DNA of 64,000 bases. Source: Cordilura impudica. Lineage: Eukaryota; Arthropoda; Insecta; Diptera; Scathophagidae. Each line of letters opens with the position of its first letter. Within the stretch, counting starts at the first letter, position 1. The translations under genes and the position numbers were made by a program. Below the pieces are notes generated by a model. It was not told where the DNA came from. It made no database searches and worked only from the letters and a program-made list of their open reading frames with translations. The DNA lies in contig OY821517.1 of assembly GCA_963682025.1 (NCBI GenBank), positions 334,967,144 to 335,031,143 on the forward strand. Direction: 5' to 3'. Below are positions 43,345 through 56,737 of the stretch, piece by piece.

Positions 43345-46107
43345 TCTTGGTTCATTAATATCCTGAGAAGTTTGCTATTTAAAATCGTCCAAATCGGTCG
43401 ATTAGGGCCCGAGATTTGAATGAAGAACTAAAAAAAGTATTGAAAAAATATAATTTTCTATGTTGTTCTTGCCACGATCACGCCCTCAATAGGACAGCTA
43501 GGGTGATCATTTTTAGTGATCATTCTAGTGAGAATGTTTCAAAAATCATTAAAATCGTTGGAACAGGTCCAGGGAAATCTCTGAAAAATTAAAAAAAAAA
43601 TGGAAAACATGATGTTTCTATATTGTTCTTGTTGTTATTCTAAATGTTGTATTGTTGTCATAGCTGGACTTGTTGTTTTTGTGGTCGTTGTGGTAATATT
43701 ATAATAAAAACCAACCCTTTGTACATTTTTTTATCAACTCTGGTAGAAAAATTTAAAAGTTTCCATTGTTTTGGCATCACTAAAAAAATATTTTAGATAA
43801 TTTCTGTCATTGCCACGAGCCTGCCTGCAAAGTTTCAGATCGATTGGGTCACGGAATGGGGTTAAAATCGATCCAAAATTTTTTCGACACTACGAGTTGA
43901 TATAAAGGGAGTAAAAATTCACCAACATCTGAAGCAAATAATGCTCAAATACCTAGTTGTTAATAAAAAAAAAAAAACAATGTAAATTTAACAAAAAAAA
44001 AAATTATGTATTAATTTATTTAAAGAGAAAAACACAAAAATAACGTTTGATGTTGAATTTTTTGTGTGTAATATTTACATATACATACATACACATATTA
44101 AATAATACAAATAATATATGTACATATATTCTATATGTGTATGTATATCAATAATAACTGCATGTTAGAAATAAATCGGTATATTTTTTACATAAAATTC
44201 TGCAATATTTTGTTGTGGGGAAAATACATTTATTGATGTGTAAACATCTATGCGATCAGGGGGGTAAAAATCACAAACTTCCCTTACGGAAGCGGAACTA
44301 TTTACGGAAATGGAAGCTACAATTATTTAGCTGATTCATCAACCAACAGAAAGCGCCATGAATGTATAGCATACAACTGCAACCATCAAGTATGACAAAC
44401 ATAGCAGTTACGTGCTATACACATGTAGATAGCGCTTACTGCTTGAATAGATGTTTTTATTCACAAACCACAATGATTTCCAGAATTGCACCAAAATATT
44501 TCGGTATTTTGTTTAGTTTTATTATTTATTACATGATGTTTACACATCTCCCCTGTGATCGGACTCACATGATTTTTTTGCGTTAACAGAGTGTCACTTC
44601 ATTTTGCTCAGCGTGACTATGCCACAGTAGATGGCGCCACAATTTTTGTTCTAATTAGCTTTGCAATAGTTATTTCTATTTTAACATGAATGTCAATATT
44701 TTCAACTAGATATCATACAGAACAATGTTAAGAGTATACACGGGCTGGTCTTTTATTTCATACGTTTTTTCATTATTCTTTTACAAATATGAACATAAGT
44801 TTGGCATATTAACTTTTTGTTGTCTTTACAAAATATAGTTACCGAGTTCATCAATGAGTTTTTTGCTTTCAAAACAGTTCTACATAGTTATATAGAATTA
44901 TTATTCTGCTTTATCTACAAAATATCTGATTGCGATTACATCTAATTTTTAAAAATTGTTCATAATTACTAAAACATTACTATTCACAAAAATACAAAAT
45001 TGCACTTTTTAAATTTTCCATTCAAATTTAAGAAAATATCTCAATTCTAAAAATTGAAATTAATATTTCCAATTATAAATTAGAAAATATTAATTGAATT
45101 TCAGAAAATCATATCAAAACGTCGGAAATAATAATTTTAAATTTAGAAGACATCAATTGCATCTTTAATATATAAATTTTATTCGTTAAACACAAATTGA
45201 AATTCCAAAAAAAAAAAAAAACACCAAATATGTTTACATTTAAAAAAAATATTGACATTCAGGAGAAATTAATAAGTTTTCAGTACCGCGATTCAGTAAC
45301 TTCTTTTAACGATAGTCGAATCGTTAAAAAAAAAGAAAAGCAAAATTATCAGTAAAATTTTTAAACGATATTCGCTATTGTTAAAGTCAGCTGTTTTGTG
45401 TTGTTTATTCAATCGATAAAAACTTAAATTTTTAGGTTGAAATGTCGTCATACATAAATAAAAATCATAAAATAGTGAAAATATTTTGCTTTTATTAAAA
45501 AGTTTTTTATATAAATAAAAAAATTAAATAGCATATTCAATTCATTATTTCATTTTCAAATAAATAAACAGAAATATTAGTAAAAAAATAAAGATATTAA
45601 ACATAAACATAAAATCATCCTGTCAAACACGAAGTAATTTCTTTTTTTCTATTCTTCTTTGTGTTTTTCGCTTACTTTGACAGAGATGCCACTCGTTTAC
45701 AATTTAAATAAATAGAAAAATAGATTTGTCGACTGTCGTTAAGATGTATGTACTTAGTGACTCACTTATTCCTTAGTGCAAACAACAATAGCTGTCGATA
45801 TATTTTGCGATTGTCGGATCGTTGAAATTTACAGAATCGCATACAGAAAACATTAATTTAATGTAGGTATATAACCTAAATGCATGCCGATCAGCAACCA
45901 CGATGACCAAAAAGCAAACACCAAAATAAATCCGAAATAATAAAAAAGATGAAAACCAACCCAAAGAATTTTCTGAAATAATTTTTTTGGTATTAAGTTT
46001 AACAAATTTTTTACTTTTTCCAATATTTCGTTTACATTTATTATCAATACTCAAACCGATGTGGAGGGTATCAAAGATTCTTCACAGCCGAATTTAACAC
46101 TCTTACT
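43345..46107 (-). mobile_element. Family L element, copy 2 (inverted, truncated)
   Basis: Reverse relative of 13494-16330, ending at the AACAAG-type end with AATTCGGCTGTGAAGAAT-like palindrome near 46070-46107. The microsatellite end seen at 16400-16562 is missing. A Helentron-like element is inserted at 44235. No coding region of its own. Confidence 0.75.
44235..44577 (+). mobile_element. Helentron-like element, copy with resolvable empty site
   Basis: Starts GATGTGTAAACATCTATGCG then ATCAGGGGGGTAAA, and ends CACATCTCCCCTGTGATCGG, ACTCACATGATT and a T run. The homologous position in L copy 1 (near 15428-15440) is uninterrupted (inverse reads ATTTCTTTTGCATTAAC). This places the insertion inside a TTTT run with no duplication beyond T. 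Confidence 0.75.
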
Positions 46108-46111
46108 GGTT

Positions 46112-46377
46112 TCATCTTGAGTCTTCCATCGACAAGCGGTATAAAAGCATGGTATTGAGCGGTTCCTCATGATTCTCTTTGCTACTAAAAATTATTTTAG
46201 TTTCTTTACAATAATTCTTTGGCCAATGGAAGAAAGCAGTCGCATCTAAGATGCGATCTTGATGAGAGCACTGGATCATATACTTCGCAGCATTTCTTTT
46301 GAGGTTTTCTCCAATACCATCACATGCTTCTTTACCATGACATTCCAAAATCTCTTTTATGAGCCATAAGATTTGCG
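46112..46377 (-). pseudogene. Fragment of a transposon-associated protein with an HGK-CDGIG motif
   Basis: Read from the right, the frame gives KEILECHGKEACDGIGENLKR, then IFSSKENHEE, and ends RLSMEDSR and stop. From memory, the HGK..ACDGIG..KR pattern is the core of a recurrent insect/cnidarian protein family (usually ATSHGKG-VDGIGG--KR) found near transposons. Only about 85 codons remain, and the motif has lost its second Gly-rich part. There is no start codon and no partner gene. It directly abuts the AACAAG end of the L element. Assignment is moderate to weak. Confidence 0.4.
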
Positions 46378-46521
46378 AAGCTAAAAATTTACAAAGCTTA
46401 AATACTTCATCAACTACAATAAATTATTTTAAATATAGTTATGTTATAAATGGATCTAGTGTGATTAAGATTAAATTTTATTAAATTATATATTTTTTTT
46501 ATTTTTATTATCTATAATATT
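46378..46521. other. AT-rich spacer
   Basis: Nothing recognised. Confidence 0.4.
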
Positions 46522-47695
46522 AATAGGTTAGGCGATTTCTTGTGACCGATGTTTTGTCCTACCGTTTTATCCCGATTTTGTCCAAACGTATATTATTTGA
46601 AAGGTATTTCTTTTTAGCCGTTTTGCAGATTTACAGATTTTTAAATTTTTTCCTTTATTTTCAGTAAATTGCAATTAAAATTGCTACTAATATATATATA
46701 GAATTATACATATGCTATGTGTGATTTATTAAATTTGTTGATGTGTTTGTTAATGAGTTTGTTATCTTCATTCACAATAATGAACAAGTAAGAAAATTAT
46801 AGCCGGTCTTGGCCGACTATACGATACCCTATACCATTCGTTTAGAGACCCTATCTCTCAGGCCCAACTAACTGGATATAGCAAATAAGCATAAACCAAA
46901 TTTGAGTGGGATTTTTATCAATTTTTTCGGCTGCAGATATGAAAAAGTTCATATCGGATGCTATATCTATATGGGGACTAGGCCCAAAAATGGACCGATC
47001 CTGACCATATTTGGTAAAGTCTCTTGTATTTTGCAAGAATATATACAAACAAAATTTGAGAAGAATCAGTGCAATATTTTTCTTTTTTCATAGATTTAAG
47101 TGAAGATCGGGAAGCAGCTCTATATGGGGCCTATGACTAAGAGTTGTCCAATAAGGATAATTTTTGGACTACTGATTAACGGATGTAATATATACATACA
47201 AACCCAATTTGACTAAGATTTATATGATAATTTGGATCTTATGGCAATATATGTTGATTTCATAGGGGTCATTTGTATGGGGGCTAGGTCTGAACATGGA
47301 ACGATTCTCACCAATTTCAATAGCGTTCGTCCCATGGCCGATAAAAGATTAAATACCAAATTTCATCGAAATATATTCATATTTGCGACCTGCAGTTTGA
47401 TTACAAACTTTACATGGACACACAGACGGACGGACGGACGGACGGACGGACATCGTTAAATCGAATCAGATAGTGATTCTGATTCGATCGGTATAGTTAA
47501 AGATGGGTGTAGGTCAAATATTTTTGGTTGTTACAAACAGCAGCACAAAGTACCACATAGTGGTATAGGGTATAAAAACTATAAAATGTTGGTTTGGAAA
47601 TGGCTAAGTTGAAAAATAAAGCTGCCTAGAAATTGCACTCGAATTTCGAGCGCTGGAATCTGCTAGATATTATAATTATATATTAATTTAATTAT
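46522..47695 (+). repeat. Dispersed repeat N, copy 1, interrupted by a mini-me-like element
   Basis: 46522-46792 (GGCGATTTCTTGTGACCGAT; CCGTTTTGCAGATTTACAGA) and 47575-47695 (GCACTCGAATTTCGAGCGCT) are together the inverse of 49270-49672. Copy g is inserted between them. Confidence 0.65.
46793..47574 (+). mobile_element. mini-me/DINE-1-like element, copy g
   Basis: Nearly complete, with a small deletion just before the right end (AAAGTACCACATAG lacks the ATTATACCCAA part). Microsatellite at 47425-47450. Confidence 0.85.
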
Positions 47696-47699
47696 TATT

Positions 47700-48305
47700 A
47701 CAAATAAATAAAAAAAAAAGTAATTTTTTTTTCCTGAGGTTAACTTATTGCGGTTATTGCAGTATCGAAGGTATGAAATTTTAGTCAAGTATGTTACATA
47801 GCGTTGGAAAGGTTAATTTGTCTAGTTTCTGAGTATATGCTTTATTTTTAAAGTTTTAGAAACACTTACACATTAATAGGAAAAAATTCAAATTAGTGCA
47901 TATGGTAAAAATTGAGAAACCGTTGTCTTGAATTACAAAACATTTTTTTTTTGGTAGATATCTCACTCACATCCCACTAAGCGACCAAAAAGCTCTTAAA
48001 GGAAAAAACAGAAGCTTTCTTTTGAGCAAAAAAAAAAGTCAAAAAATTTTTGATTTTGCAAAAAAATTCAACAAATTTTTTTATTTTTTTAAATTTTTTT
48101 TCCGAAAGATTGACGAAATAGCTATCTAAACTATTTGGAACAAATTTTGCTAAGAACAATAGGTAAAAAGTTACATGGATGAAAAAAAACACCCGTTTGC
48201 CAAAATGTCAAATTTTGACCTCGTCTAACTCAGAGTGTTCTGGACCGATCGGAAGACATCGGCTTCAAAAGTTGGGTCACTTGACATGAAACGCCCCATA
48301 TATAC
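47700..48305 (-). repeat. Dispersed repeat M, copy 2, uninterrupted
   Basis: Inverse of copy 1 at 40884-43140 without the inserted mini-me-like elements. Ends at ACATGAAACGCCCCATATAT. Confidence 0.7.
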
Positions 48306-49265
48306 CATTTTTTTATGTATTTCGAAAGCATACTCAATAACAATAAAAAGCTAAACTAAAGTGGCAGCTATTACGGCTCATCATTGTTAGTTGAGTCTGT
48401 TTTGTTCTATTCAGTTGGTTTGGGATATTCCTGACGTCCCCTTCAAAGTTTAGCACGCATCATACGAATGCGATTGGTGTGAAAAATTTTCGTATGCATT
48501 AGGAATATTTAAACAATCTAATCTGATATTCCTTTTATTTTATAGTTTAAGCATTAATGCAGTTAAATAGGATTATTAAGGCATATGGAGTATTAAAACT
48601 TAAATAGATATTCGAGACATCGTCATCTTTACTGACATCTTATTTATAAACGAAATGGAAATAATTAATTTTTTTTTTATTTATAATAATCATAAAACTG
48701 GTCTGTCAAAATTAAAAAAAAGAAAATAAATTATTATTTATTTCATATCACATTATTTGCAACTAAATTGATGGAATTTCTGGTAATATTCAAGAAATGT
48801 GTGACTTAGACGGCTTTAAAATAGAGCTTATATTAATGCAAAATTATATTTTCAATAATTTATTGGTATGCCAGTACTTTAATATCTGTTATTAACACTC
48901 GAAAATATTAGCACATTTCATAACGGAGTGTAAAAATATATATGTATATAAAAAAAATATTAAAATCATATATTTTATTGCTTTATTATTAAAATAATGA
49001 ATATTTATAAAAAATGTTAAAAAATTAAAGAAAAAAAACAAAACCAATAAAATCAATAAATCTTCAAAGAAATTTGATTTATAACCGTAAAGCCTTAATT
49101 AACGCACAGTTGACGTTAAATTTCGAAAACCAAAATTTTGCGAACATATCAGTAAATGATTAATATAATAAAAATTAAATTATAATAAGCATTCACAATT
49201 CCATTTGGAAACAGTTAGATTATTAGGGATTAAATCTTTTTTTCTGATTTAATTAAGATTAAAAT
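48306..49265. other. Non-coding sequence, nothing recognised
   Basis: AT-rich and apparently single-copy here. It forms the loop between inverted repeat N copies. Confidence 0.4.
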
Positions 49266-49269
49266 AAAA

Positions 49270-49672
49270 TATTTTCTTTATTTCATAATTATACAAACTA
49301 GCAGATTCCAGCCCTCGAAATTCGAGTGCAAATTCTAGGAAATTTAATTTTTTTATTAAATAAAGACCCTAAAGGTATGCTAATCAATTATAGCCAATTA
49401 ACAAATCAACACAAAAAAACAAACTCATTTTTATTACAAACACATCAACAAATTTAATAAACACACACATAGCATTGTATAATTTTATGTATGTGTTAGT
49501 AGCAATTTTAAATGCAATTTACTCAAAATAAAGGAAAAAATTGTAAATCTGTAAATCTGCAAAACGGCTAAAAAGTAATACCTTTCAAACAATATACGTT
49601 TGGTCAAAATCGGGATAAAACGGTAGAACAAAACATCGGTCACAAGAATTCGCCTAGCCTATTAATATTATA
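49270..49672 (-). repeat. Dispersed repeat N, copy 2, uninterrupted
   Basis: Inverse of 46522-46792 plus 47575-47695; serves as the empty site for copy g. Confidence 0.65.
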
Positions 49673-49679
49673 GATGTAC

Positions 49680-50010
49680 CAAAATTTTTTTAATTTTTCA
49701 AGGTTTTATAAATAGTTGATTGTATAATCAAAAAATTTTCCATTTTTCAATATTTCATAATTTTTTTTTTTTTTTTCAACCAGAAATAAAAAAATTTTTG
49801 GGGGCGAAAAAATTTTAAGGCAAATAAAAATATTTTTTTTTTTAATATTTTTTTGAGTGTGTTTATAAATTAATATTTTATGGAGAAAAGAGATGTTGAA
49901 AGTTATGTTGCAATAATTTTTTTTTTTTGCGATGGAAAGTATATTGCCTGAAAAAATTTTTTGGTGAAAAATATTTTTTGAGGTGAAAAAAAATGTTAAC
50001 CTATTAAAAA
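49680..50010. repeat. Low-complexity AT-rich repeat
   Basis: GAAAAAATTTTTTGGTGAAAA phrases as at 36.8-38.2 kb. No gene. Confidence 0.5.
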
Positions 50011-50768
50011 TCTGTGGTTTTCTGGAATAACCGCGTATGTCCATTTTTGTCAGTTTTGAGTTAACGATGTCAAATATAATAATTTTTAACGCTCTTTAAT
50101 TGTGTTTAATTTAAAAAAAAAATATTGACAATTTCTGAGTCTTTTCTTTAAATAACGACGTAACTTAAATATTTATTAAATTAATTGGCAGCACTAACGA
50201 CGTATGTCAACCTACGTTTGATCGCTGACAAATTATTTTCTCAGAAAACAACACATAGCGACATACGTAGTTATTAATGAAAAAAATGAGAAATAATTTT
50301 GGATTAGTTTTCAGTTTATAACCACTTGTAAAAACTTTTGTGTTTATTTCTGTTATTTTTTGTCACTATTATTCTTGATACGTTGTTATATTCTCATCCT
50401 AAGTCCCGTTAACTTTTTGTTGACGAACAAAAAAATCCATTTTTCAAGCACCAACAACTTATGTCTACAGGGGTGGTAGCATTGGTAGTTTTCTTTTTCA
50501 AAGAAAACGACGTTTGTCGACATAACTTATTTTATCTGCACACATTTTAAGTGAAATTTACATATTGTTTTTACGTCCTTCTCCAGGATCCATTCCTCTG
50601 AAGATTTTTGTTCCAAAATTTTATATAAAGTATTTATTGCCAATATCTACAGGAAATAAAAAGCTCTAAAATTTTTATATCGAGCCCATAATTTCAAATA
50701 TATCGTTTTTTGGCTTTGATGACATTTTGATTTTATGACATACGCGGTTATTATAGAAAACCACAGAA
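50011..50768 (-). mobile_element. TIR element with internal ACATACG words, copy 2 (complete)
   Basis: Both ends are present: TCTGTGGTTTTCTGGAATAA with CCGCGTATGTC on the left, and the inverse GACATACGCGGTTATTATAG with AAAACCACAGA on the right, about 31 bp each. The inside matches copy 1 (20200-20949) in reverse and contains at least six words of the ACATACG / ACGTATGTC type. Non-coding. Confidence 0.8.
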
Positions 50769-50969
50769 ATATGAATGTGACATTCCAAAAAATATGAACT
50801 GGATATTCATATTTTGCAAAGAGGCTCTCTTTTATATGTAATCGTGTCATTCATAAGGTCTGGAACAATTGAAGGCTCTTCTTCATTTAATGCAAACTAT
50901 ACAAACCGCATGTTGTGTTTAGAGAAACCCCTTAGTAATAAAATAAGAATAAATAATAAATTAAAAAAA

Positions 50970-51620
50970 AAGTATGATAACCTATATGATAACCTATACC
51001 ATGCGTTTAGAGACCCTATCTCTCAGACCCAACTAACTGGATATAGAAAATAAGCATAAACCAAATTTGAGTGGGATTTTTCTTAATTTTTTTGGGTGCA
51101 GATATGAAAAATTTCATATCGGATGCTATATCTATATGGGGACTAGGCCCAAAAATGGACCGATCCTGACCATGTTTGGTGAGGTCTCTTGTATTTTGCA
51201 AGAATATATACAAACAAAATTTGAGAAGAATCAGTGCAACATTTTTGTTTTTTGATAGATTTAAGTGAAGATCGAGAAGCAACTCTATATGGGGCCTATG
51301 AGTAAGAGTTGTCCCATAAAGATCATTTTTGGACTACTGATTAATGGATGTAATAAACACATACAAACCCAATTTGAATAAGATTTATATGATAATTTGT
51401 AATCTTATGGCAATTTAAGTCAATTTCATAGGGGTCATTTGTATGGGGGCTAGGTCTGAACATGGACCGATTTTCACCAATTTCAACAGCGTTCATCCCA
51501 TGGCCGATATATTTCGTCAAAATATATTCATATTTGCGATCTGCAGTTTGATTACAAGCTTTACATGGACACACAGACGGACGGACGGACGGACGGACAT
51601 CGTTAAATCGAATCAGATAG
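50970..51620 (+). mobile_element. mini-me/DINE-1-like element, copy h, truncated at both ends
   Basis: Begins near ATGATAACCTATACCATGCG without the AACAAG end or palindrome. It breaks off after TCGAATCAGATAG, just past the microsatellite (51577-51598), so the GGGTATA end is missing. A ~20-bp deletion lies near 51507. Confidence 0.8.
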
Positions 51621-52790
51621 TTCTAAAATTTTTATTGAATGTAGCTTCCCATATTTAAATTGATGTTATTTTTTTTCTAGTAAATAATAAAAATTATTGA
51701 TCTTTAAAAAGTTACTCATATCCATCAAACTAAACTAGACAAATCAGTAAAGCTAAATTGTAGCTGAGGGCGATTTGGCATGTGGTTAAACCAGCTGTGC
51801 CTATGTGACCTAGAGCACACTTTTTTATATTTTTTATTTTTTTGTTTACAACGGTAAAACACTTTTGCTAATAGCGATTAACAAGTCAAATTGAAATTCT
51901 CATTAAAAATTTAAATCGTTAAGTAGTTTATGGTTGGTATATTTTGCATTTAAATTGAAACTCCCACATAAGTTGAGATCAAAGTTGGAATGATTCATAG
52001 AAAACACGCACTTCAAATTAATGCGTTGAAAATATAAATTACACAATGATAAATTATATAAGATATGATTGTTATTAAGCCATAAATAAATAGCGGCAAA
52101 TGGAAACATGTAGAGTGGAAAATAATTATAAGTAAGAAAGCAGAACATAAAACAAAGTTCAAAAAAAAATATAGAAAAACTAACGAGAGAAAGGAAATTC
52201 TAATCCTGTAGTCGATGGCAATGAAAGTAATAAAACAAAAGGAAATGAAATGAAATGAAATATAGGAAACAATGGCATTTAACTTGTATTATTATGGAGA
52301 GAAGTATGCCAAGCCAGAAACTTGGATAATAATAAAAATTAATTAAATAAAATATCCATTGATAATGGAAGTGGAGGAAATTTTAGCTAATGTTTGTTTT
52401 CTATAAAAATTTCGTTCTCTTAGTTAGAACAAAATTGAGAAATCGAATGAAACTTAAAATTCTCCAATGCACAAATAACTGATAAATCATAAACATAACT
52501 CCTCACCTTTACCGAAGCAGCAGGATATATCGAGGCTATGTTGACTTATGATTCGAATTCTAGCACAACAAATACTGTCCTATTTCATGTTTAGGCGACT
52601 TGAAGTGGCTATTAAAATCATTAGATTTGAATCCGTTGGACTTATTTCTTTGAATAAAAGACAAGATGATAAGATTTTGTCAATGCAGATTTAGCTGGCG
52701 AAATCATTCGTAAATTTTGCATTTTTGTGAACACGAGAATGGAAAAATACACTTTACACTAAAATTAATATCTTAGATTTTATTGGCGAA
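51621..52790. other. Non-coding, mostly single-copy sequence
   Basis: No element recognised. A short GAAAT-type repeat lies near 52240-52262. Composition is less extreme than in the block that follows. Confidence 0.4.
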
Positions 52791-53504
52791 AAAGAGCCGA
52801 TAAACTATAAAATTTTTCAAAATTTTATGATTTATTTTTTTTAAATTTAAAAATTGTTATTTACTTTTAAATTCATCAATATTTGATGAGTTTTTAAAAA
52901 TTTTATGAACTTTTTTAATATATATACATATATAAATTTTTTAAATTTTTTTAATTTTTTTTTTTTAATTTTTTGATTTTTTCAATACTTTAAAATTTTA
53001 TAAATTTTTTAGGATATTGCGAATTTTTCAAAATTTTAATAATATTGAACAATTTTATGGATTTTTTAAAATTTTTATGAATTTTTACTTGATTATACAT
53101 ATTTTTTAAATTTTATAAATTTTTCAATATTTCATGAGTTTTTCAGAATATTACGAACAAGCAAAACTTTGAAATCAAAATTTTCAATATTATGTGAATT
53201 CTAATTTTTTTTCTAAATTTTCGAACTTTCATAATATTTGCAAAATTTTTGAAATTTTTTAATATATTATAAATTGTTGTTTACTTTCCAAATTTAAATT
53301 TTTTTAAATTTTAGGATTTTTTAATTAATTGGAATTTATTAAAATATTATATCAAATTTTTTAAAATTTTTTGTAGAATTTTTAAAATTATATTTTAAAT
53401 ATTCCTAAATTTCATGAAATTTTATATAATTTTGAAAATACGAAATTTGATAAACTTTTTTAAGTATTTTGAATTTCATATTTTATGAACTTTTTTTCAA
53501 AGTT

Positions 53505-55712
53505 GGAAAGTTCAAAAATTTATAAATATATTTAAAAGTTGTAAGAGTTGAAAAGTTCGTATGATTTTGAAAAATACTTAAAATTTTGAAAAAAATACTG
53601 AAATTTTGAAAAGTTCTTAAAAAATTAAAAAAAACCCAAAAATTCATAAAATTTTTAAGAAATCATAAAATTTTAAAAAAGTAATAAAATTTTAAAAAGT
53701 TAATAAAATTCATAAAATGTTGAAAAATGTGGAAAAATTCGTATAGTTTATATACATTTTAAAAGCTTAAAAATTCATAAAATTTTGAAAAGTTCATAAA
53801 ATTTTGATAAGTTCATAAACTTTTGTAAAATTCATAAAATTTAGAAACATTTATAAAATTTATAAAATTTTGAAAAATTCAGGAAAAATTGAAAAGTTGA
53901 TAAAGATTGTAGAAAAACTCAGAAAATTTTTAAGAATATTATTGAATTCGTATAGTTCTGAAGATTTCATAAAATTTTGAAAATATTCTGAAGTTTTGAA
54001 AAGTTCATAAAAATTTGAAAAAATACAAAAATTTTTTAAAATTAGTGAAATGGTAAAAAAATTTGGAAAAATTCGTATAGCTTTGAAGATTTTAACATTT
54101 TTAAAACCCATAAAATTTGTAAAAGTTTTTAAAAAAATTTTGAAAACCGGTGAAAATTTTTAAAATTAGTAAAATGGTGAACAATTTGGAAAAATACGTA
54201 TAATTTTGAAGATTTCAAAAAATTTTAAAAAAATTTTGAAAAAATTATAAAAGTGTTTAATATTACTAAAACTTTTAAAAACTCATAATTTATTAAAAAA
54301 AAATCATAAAAATTGTATATACTGATAAAATATTGAAAAACTAATTAACTAATTTAAAAATTCATCAAAGTTTTAACAATTCATTATTTGGAATAATTTG
54401 GAAAATTTAGAAAATTTCCTAAATATTAATATCATAAATTTTTTTAAATATTCATAAAATGTCTAAAAATTCAATATTTAGGAAAATTTATATAACATTG
54501 AAAAATTAATAGTTTTTAACTATTTATAAAATTTAGCAAAATTCCAAAAATTTTTAAAAATCCATACAAATTTTAAAAAATTCATAAAAATTTTAATAAT
54601 AAACAAAATTTGGCGATACTCGAAAAATTTCTAAAAATTATTTTGTTTTGGAAAAATTAAAAAAAAATTGGAAAAATCATAACATATTAAAAATTAATAA
54701 AGTTTAAAATTTATTTGATAAATTATTCAAAATTCATAGAATTTCTAAAAAATTATTTTTTGGGAAAAATCATAAAATTTTGAAAAATTCACAACATATT
54801 AAAAAATTATTAAAGTAAAATTTTTAAGTATCCGATAAATTATTAAAAATTCATAAAATTTTGAAAAATTCATAAAATTTTTATAATTCATAAAATTTTG
54901 AAAAATTCAAGAAATTTGAAAATTCATAAAATTTTGAAAAATTCAAAAATTTTGAAAATTCATAAAATTTTTAATATTCATAAAATTTTTAAAAATTCCT
55001 AAATTTTTAAAATTCACAAATTTTTGAAAAATTCATAAAACTTTTAAAATTCATAAAATTTTGAAAAAATTCATAACATTTTGAAAAATTCATAGAGTTT
55101 TTAAAATTCATAAAATTTTGAAAAATTCATAAAATTTTTGAATTCCAAAAAATTTTTATTTGCTATAATTCAAAAAATTTTGAAAACTTCATAACATATT
55201 AAGCAGTTAACAAATTTTTGAAGTAATCCATACAATTATTATTCATTTATATAATTTTTTAAAAATTCATGAATTTTTTGGAGCCTTAAAAAAGTTTTGA
55301 AAAATTCATAAAATTTTAAAAAATATTTTTTTTTTTGGAAATTTCACTAAACTTGAAAAATTCATAACATATTGAAAAATTAAAAACATTAAAAAATTAA
55401 TCATTTTTTATAATTTAGAAAAATTCATAAAATTTTAAAAAATATTTTTTTTTCTGAAATTTCACTAAACTTGAAAAATTCATAACATATTGAAAAATTA
55501 AAAACATTCAAAAATTAATAATTGTTTATAATATAAAAAAATTTATAAAATTTTAAAGATTCATATAATCTCGATGAATTCTCAAATTCTGAAACATTTA
55601 TAAGAGACGAAATAATATTGAAAAATTACAAAAATTTTAAAAAATAAATAAAATTTTGAACCATTCTAAATAAGCTTAATATTCATCAAATATATTCATA
55701 ATATTTTGAAAA
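53505..55712 (+). repeat. Left arm of the AT-rich palindrome
   Basis: About 2.2 kb that pairs in inverted order with 56738-58963. Colinearity is visible from outer (GGAAAGTTCAAAAATTTATA near 53511) to inner (ACCATTCTAAATAAGCTTAA near 55657) anchors. Confidence 0.8.
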
Positions 55713-56737
55713 AATTTTGTATTTTTGTATTTTCAAAATTATATTTTAAATATTCATAAATTTCATGAAATTTTATATAATTTTGAAAATAAAAAAATTG
55801 ATAAACTTTTTTAAGTATTTTGAATTTCATATTTTATGAACTTTTTTTCAAAATTATGATTGTCTAAAATATGAGTTTTTCATTAATTGTTGAAAATGCG
55901 AGTATTATAATTTATGTTTTTTAATTTTATGAATTATGCAAAATTTATAAAAATTTTATATTAAAAATTTTAAAAATTTTTCATAATTTTTAAAATTTTT
56001 AAAAAATTTTCGGTATTTAAAATAATTTTCATAACACTACGAGAAAAATTTTTTCAAATCTCTATTAATCATTAAAAATTTTATAACATCAAAATTTAAA
56101 TATTTATTAAGTTTTAACAAGTTTCTAAAACTTTTATGAATTTTCAATAATTTTTAATATTTCTCTTATTTTTAATTTCGAACTTTCGCAAAATTTTCAA
56201 AATATTATAAATTGTTGTTAACTTTCAAAATTTTACGAATTTTGAAATAATTGGAATTTATCTAAACTTTTTATGAAATTAATTAATGTTTATAACTATA
56301 CGTATTTTTCTTTAATTTTTTCGCACTTTATAAATTTTTCAAAATTTTATGAATTTTAAAAAAATTTATGGTTATATAAAAATATGGATTTTTTCAACAT
56401 ATCATTTTTCAAAATTTTATTAATTTTTCAACAACTAAATATTTTAAATTTATTTAAATGTATTTTTCAAAATTTTATGAATTTTCAAAACTATGAATTT
56501 TTAAAGAAATTTTTATTAGTTTTCGAACTTATCAGAATTTTATGTTTAATATTTTTTAATTTTTCAAAATTTTTGTGAATTTTTCAAAACTTTATGATTT
56601 TTCAAAATTTTCAAGATATCAATTGTTGTTTATTTTCAAAATTCTTCAAAATTTTATGAATTTTTTTAATACTTTATGAATTCTTAAAAAATGTTCAATA
56701 TTTAATTATTGTTGAGAATTTATGAACATAAAAAATA

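Noticed and set aside
53860..54111. Phe/Asn-rich open frames in the AT palindrome
   Set aside because: Direct products of repeated AATTTTATGAATTTTTC words; no biological support.
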